64,000 nt of DNA from Nitrospira sp. CG24C. Its GTDB lineage: Bacteria > Nitrospirota > Nitrospiria > Nitrospirales > Nitrospiraceae. The notes below the pieces were generated by a model. That model worked only from the letters and a program-made list of their open reading frames with translations. It was not told the origin of the DNA and ran no database searches. Positions 60,481 through 64,000 of this stretch are shown here, one piece after another. The position numbers were made by a program, and so were the translations under genes. Within the stretch, counting starts at the first letter, position 1. Every line of letters starts with the position of its first letter. The DNA lies in contig NEWR02000007.1 in the NCBI GenBank assembly GCA_002869885.2, positions 34,753 through 98,752 of the forward strand, read 5' to 3'.

Positions 60481-61488
60481 GTGAAAAAAGCGTTGATCAC
60501 CGGAATTACCGGCCAGGATGGGTCGTATCTGGCAGAGTTGCTTCTCGGGAAGGGCTATGAGGTATACGGTATTATTCGGCGGTCGAGTTCGTTCAATACG
60601 GGGCGAATCGATCCTATTTATGAGGACCCGCACGTTCCACATCGGCGACTTGAATTGGTATATGGCGACCTCAACGACGCGAGTTCGCTGAACCATATCA
60701 TCCGAAGGATCCAGCCCGATGAAATTTACAACCTGGGCGCACAAAGTCACGTGCGCGTGAGCTTCGATATTCCCGAGTATACCGGCGAAATTACCGGGCT
60801 CGGCGCGATCCGTCTCCTGGAAGCCATTCGGGAGTCAGGGCTGAAGCCGAAGTTTTATCAGGCCTCGTCGAGCGAGATGTTTGGCAAAGTACAAGACGTG
60901 CCCCAGCGCGAAACGACGCCGTTCTATCCCCGCAGTCCCTACGGAGCGGCTAAAGTTTACGCCTACTGGGTGACGGTCAATTATCGAGAAGCCTACGGCC
61001 TCTTTGCCTGTAACGGCATTTTATTCAACCATGAATCGCCCCGGCGAGGCGAGACGTTCGTCACGCGCAAGATTACGAAAGCGGCAGCACGAATCAAGTT
61101 GGGTGTCCAGCAGGATCTGTTCCTGGGAAATCTTGACGCCAAGCGCGACTGGGGTTTCGCCGGCGACTACGTCGAAGCCATGTGGATGATGTTGCAGACG
61201 GAAGTTCCCACCGATTATGTCATTGCCACCGGTGAAACGCACACCGTCAAGGAAATGCTCGAGCTTGCATTCGACCGTCTGAAACTGGATTGGAAGAAAC
61301 ATGTCAAGATCGACCCGAAGTATTATCGTCCCACCGAGGTAGACCTCCTCATCGGCGATGCGAGCAAAGCGAAGAAAGAGCTTGGCTGGCAACCGAAGGT
61401 AAAGTTCCAAGAGTTGATCGCCATGATGGTTGACGCGGATCTGGCCATAGAGAAAGAAAAACTGGATGGCACGAGGAAGAAAGGCTGA
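60481..61488 (+). CDS. gmd: GDP-mannose 4,6-dehydratase
   Basis: The 335-residue SDR enzyme makes GDP-4-keto-6-deoxy-D-mannose from GDP-mannose. Visible motifs are [38 protein letters not shown], the active-site [10 protein letters not shown] (YxxxK), SSSEMFG and [17 protein letters not shown]. It starts at GTG with TAAGGAG upstream. The next gene completes GDP-fucose synthesis and starts 30 nt later, so they form one operon. The product feeds surface glycans. It runs divergent from the secretion operon. Confidence 0.96.
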   Translation: MKKALITGITGQDGSYLAELLLGKGYEVYGIIRRSSSFNTGRIDPIYEDPHVPHRRLELVYGDLNDASSLNHIIRRIQPDEIYNLGAQSHVRVSFDIPEYTGEITGLGAIRLLEAIRESGLKPKFYQASSSEMFGKVQDVPQRETTPFYPRSPYGAAKVYAYWVTVNYREAYGLFACNGILFNHESPRRGETFVTRKITKAAARIKLGVQQDLFLGNLDAKRDWGFAGDYVEAMWMMLQTEVPTDYVIATGETHTVKEMLELAFDRLKLDWKKHVKIDPKYYRPTEVDLLIGDASKAKKELGWQPKVKFQELIAMMVDADLAIEKEKLDGTRKKG

Positions 61489-61518
61489 GGGTTTAAGATT
61501 GGAGGCATTCACGCGGTT

Positions 61519-62481
61519 ATGACATTTTCTTGGAAAGAGCAGCGTGTCGTCGTCACGGGGGGAGCCGGCTTTCTCGGGTCGTTTGTCGTAGAACAGCTCC
61601 GGGCGAAAGGCTGCCAAGAGATCTTCGTTCCCCGCAGCAAAGACTACGATCTCGTGCAGATGGAAGCGGTGAAGCAACTGTACCGCGATCGAACCCCCGA
61701 TATGGTCATCCATCTGGCGGCACGGGTCGGAGGGATCGGCGCGAACCAAGCCAATCCAGGAAAGTTTTTCTACGACAACCTGATGATGGGGGCTCAGCTC
61801 ATCGAAGTCGGGCGCCAACAGAGACTGAAGAAGTTCGTGGCGTTGGGCACCATCTGTGCCTACCCCAAGTTTGCCCCGATTCCATTTAAAGAAGACGACA
61901 TCTGGAATGGCTACCCCGAAGAAACCAATGCACCCTATGGCCTTGCAAAGAAAATGATGCTGGTCCAGTCGCAGGCCTATCGTGCACAGTATGGGTTCAA
62001 TTCCATCGTGCTATTTCCGGTCAATCTCTACGGCCCTCGCGATAACTTCGACCTGGAAACGTCCCACGTCATCCCCGCCCTCATCCGCAAATGCGTGACC
62101 GCACGAGAAGCAGGCCACGGCACACTCACGCTGTGGGGGGATGGATCGCCGACACGAGAATTTTTGTATGTGGAGGACGCCGCAGAAGGTATCCTGCGCG
62201 CAGCTGAGTACTATGAAGGCAGTCTACCCGTAAACCTGGGGACAGGGGAAGAAGTCACGATTCGCGATCTTGCCACCATAATTGCCGCGGAAGCCGGTTT
62301 TACGGGACAGATCGCCTGGGATACCACCAAGCCCAACGGGCAACCTCGACGGTGTTTGGATGTTAGCCGGGCCAAGCAACTCTTTGGTTTTCAAGCGCAG
62401 CAATCGCTCCGGGAAGGACTCAAGAAAACCATGCAGTGGTTTGCTGCCAACCGCCACAATCTTCGGCAGGTCACTTTCTAA
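61519..62481 (+). CDS. fcl: GDP-L-fucose synthase
   Basis: The 320-residue epimerase/reductase converts GDP-4-keto-6-deoxymannose to GDP-L-fucose. It has the NADP motif [36 protein letters not shown], the Ser-Tyr-Lys region GTICAYPK with [11 protein letters not shown] (YxxxK), and [20 protein letters not shown]. The length is family-typical. It acts directly after Gmd, encoded just upstream, and with it indicates fucose in the cell-surface polysaccharide. Confidence 0.95.
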   Translation: MTFSWKEQRVVVTGGAGFLGSFVVEQLRAKGCQEIFVPRSKDYDLVQMEAVKQLYRDRTPDMVIHLAARVGGIGANQANPGKFFYDNLMMGAQLIEVGRQQRLKKFVALGTICAYPKFAPIPFKEDDIWNGYPEETNAPYGLAKKMMLVQSQAYRAQYGFNSIVLFPVNLYGPRDNFDLETSHVIPALIRKCVTAREAGHGTLTLWGDGSPTREFLYVEDAAEGILRAAEYYEGSLPVNLGTGEEVTIRDLATIIAAEAGFTGQIAWDTTKPNGQPRRCLDVSRAKQLFGFQAQQSLREGLKKTMQWFAANRHNLRQVTF

Positions 62482-62482
62482 A

Positions 62483-62600
62483 GAGGCTAAGGCTGAGGCC
62501 CAGGGGGAAGGCTGAGGTCGAGGCTAAGGTTGAGCAAAAAGACTCAACTTACTTAGCCAGAACCTAAGCCTCAACCGTAACCTCAACCTTCCGCCCAGGC
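62483..62600. repeat. Palindrome of 6-nt units (AGGCTG type)
   Basis: The left arm runs AGGCTA, AGGCTG, AGGCCC ... AGGCTG, AGGTCG, AGGCTA, AGGTTG. The loop contains CAAAAAG. The right arm on the minus strand reads AGGTTG, AGGTTA, CGGTTG, AGGCTT, AGGTTC, TGGCTA. It begins just after the fcl stop. A single copy was found in the window. Confidence 0.78.
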
Positions 62601-62739
62601 AGCAGGATCAATTATGAACGAATCTGCCGAACCACTGGCTCAAAGACATTGAAACGTAAAGGGTTTGAAAACCACCTTGAATGGTCCAAGACTTGCGAAC
62701 TTATTGCCATTGCACCCATACCCCACAGGAAACAAGAAC

Positions 62740-63264
62740 GTGAACGAAACCAACGCATTATCCCTGATACAAGAGAACCGTCCAGCCTCACGCCAATCTT
62801 CGTCGGAGAATGAAGTGCGTGCTCTGATTCTGGAAGCGACTTTACAGACCATCGATGCCACTGTATCGACAGGGGCACCAGACGGACACGAAGCATACGA
62901 ACAAGGTTCGGCGCTTAAGAATGTAGGCCTGTTCAGACAGGCAGCAGAACATTTCCAGAAAGCTGCACAAGACCCCGCATATGCGCTCAAGGGTTTGGCC
63001 CAAATGGGCCTGTGCCTCAAGCAGAGCGGAAAACAAGAAGAAGCCGTCGCGGCCTTTCGTCGAGCCCTTCAAATACCCACGACATCAGTGAAAGAACAAG
63101 TGCAAATCCTTTATCTCTTAGGGCGGACATTAGAGTCTCTCGGGCGTATCCCTGACGCGTTGGAGGCCTATCGATGGCTCCGGCGTGAAGCACCGCAATA
63201 TCGTGACGTCACCATGAGAATCGAATCGCTCAGCACGAGACGCCAGCACACCACCGGTCGCTGA
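62740..63264 (+). CDS. Tetratricopeptide-repeat protein
   Basis: The 174-residue protein has about three TPR-like repeats: LKNVGLFRQAAEHFQKAAQD, AQMGLCLKQSGKQEEAVAAF with RRALQIP, and LLGRTLESLGRIPDALEAYR. TPRs mediate protein contacts. No signal peptide is obvious. The frame is open upstream to TTG 62665; GTG 62740 with AGGAAAC before it was chosen. A Gly/Pro-poor N-terminal segment of ~60 residues has no recognised domain. Confidence 0.72.
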   Translation: MNETNALSLIQENRPASRQSSSENEVRALILEATLQTIDATVSTGAPDGHEAYEQGSALKNVGLFRQAAEHFQKAAQDPAYALKGLAQMGLCLKQSGKQEEAVAAFRRALQIPTTSVKEQVQILYLLGRTLESLGRIPDALEAYRWLRREAPQYRDVTMRIESLSTRRQHTTGR

Positions 63265-63283
63265 TTTCACACCCACCAGATCA

Positions 63284-64000
63284 TCACCGTGACCGCACCC
63301 CTTCGTAGAGGGGTCTCACCGTCGGCATCGGCTCCCATTTCAAGATGGCTAGAGAGTCTTCGACATAGTTCCGCGTCCTCATTCCGTTCAACACAGAGGC
63401 CACACCGGGGGTGCTCGCCAGCACCGACAAGGCTTTTCGTGACAGTGATTCTTTGCGTCTGGCTTCCGGCAGCAGGGGATCTAGGGCCGCTGATAGCATG
63501 GCGGTTTTGGCACGACTCCGCTCGGTGGCTTCTCGACGAAGCCCGCCTAACAGAATGAGTAGCTGCGGCACATAGCGGTCACGCCAGGCCTCCCATTGCT
63601 CGGCGGCCGTTCCGGTCAGATGCCGTGTCAGCGCTTGCATCACTTGATTGATATGCGGCGCGATCATCTGATGCTCGATCTGTTCCCAATGTTCCAGGCC
63701 TTGGATCTGAGGCCTCACGCGCGGTAGCTCAATGGCCCAGGTAAAGAAGTCTGCCGGGGCCATCCCTTGACCGCTATGTTGAAGGGCCGGGGCAATGGCC
63801 TTGCGATATTCCTCTTCAAGCGCCGCAACTGTCCGGCATTGGCGATCGAAATCCACCGGGTCGCCTTCGAGTGGGAAATCCGCCAATCGAACCACACCGC
63901 TCATGTTCGTCGGCATGGCATTGAGCGGACGATTGACCAGCACGGCAATCCCTTCTCGTTGCGCCACCTCCAACACCGTCTCATGCTGATCTACGCCGGT
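63284..64000 (-). CDS. Aldo/keto reductase family protein, C-terminal part (5' end outside window)
   Basis: The frame remains open to the right edge, so the N-terminus is missing. The visible 239 residues include EVAQREGIAVLVNRPLNAMP near the start, which matches the C-terminal half of AKR-like proteins, and ALSVLASTPGVASVLNGMRT near the end, the family's final cofactor-binding element. A middle insertion (YRKAIAPALQHSGQGMAPAD, EAWRDRYVPQLLILLGGLRR) is unusual. The catalytic tetrad is outside the window. It converges tightly with the TPR gene (19 nt). Confidence 0.8.
   Translation of the reverse strand, partial: TGVDQHETVLEVAQREGIAVLVNRPLNAMPTNMSGVVRLADFPLEGDPVDFDRQCRTVAALEEEYRKAIAPALQHSGQGMAPADFFTWAIELPRVRPQIQGLEHWEQIEHQMIAPHINQVMQALTRHLTGTAAEQWEAWRDRYVPQLLILLGGLRREATERSRAKTAMLSAALDPLLPEARRKESLSRKALSVLASTPGVASVLNGMRTRNYVEDSLAILKWEPMPTVRPLYEGVRSR

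Overview
The window reads as a chromosomal segment of a Nitrospira-like bacterium (phylum Nitrospirota). This is inference from overall protein character, a Gram-negative envelope (FadL-type and phosphate-selective porins, type II secretion, lipoproteins), a PEP-CTERM protein, and a housekeeping order rpsB-tsf-pyrH-frr-alr. No nitrite oxidoreductase or rRNA gene is present to confirm it. About 65 protein genes, one broken gene and two tRNAs are supported. No integrase, transposase, prophage or CRISPR array was seen.

Layout. 1-5.6 kb: end of a siroheme-synthesis gene, a thiamine-binding protein, a hybrid histidine kinase and a FadL-like porin. 5.7-9.6 kb (minus): rpsB-tsf-pyrH-frr-alr. 9.9-17.4 kb (plus): a glutaredoxin-like protein, a tiny zinc ribbon, addB-addA and a small metallopeptidase. 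17.6-28.3 kb: mostly singletons (PEP-CTERM protein, lgt, YtxH protein, tRNA-Leu, Sel1 protein, DUF423, a dienelactone-hydrolase-like protein, a Gfo/Idh/MocA oxidoreductase, an Lrp-type sensor domain). 28.4-34.3 kb: comM, two small genes, clpB and a membrane protein. 34.5-38.2 kb: sensor kinase, lipoprotein and sigma-54 response regulator, resembling GlrK-QseG-GlrR. 38.3-41.5 kb: small genes, tRNA-Thr and a PsiE-like protein. 41.6-49.6 kb (minus): phoU-pstB-pstA-pstC-pstS and a phosphate-selective porin, a phosphate-uptake block with matching 11-bp-spaced Pho-box-like repeats upstream of pstS and the porin. 49.8-60.3 kb (minus): a type II secretion operon C-E-F-G-H-I-J-N-L-M-K that lacks gspD. 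60.5-62.5 kb (plus): gmd and fcl for GDP-L-fucose. The end holds a TPR protein and a partial aldo/keto reductase.

The most unusual feature is the intergenic DNA. Most gaps, above all those between convergent 3' ends, carry palindromes or arrays whose arms are degenerate tandem units of 6, 7 or 9 nt. At least six sequence-unrelated families share this design. The best represented has eight copies, with arms of the 9-nt unit TRTYTGGTY, often a loop like GGTTGAACGAAACTAACC and, in its fullest copy, inverted ends CAGGATGCTGAAAC. Some arrays have entered coding sequence: the prepilin leaders of gspG and gspH, and the start of pstC. I do not recognise this class as described; that judgement is from memory and needs a database search.
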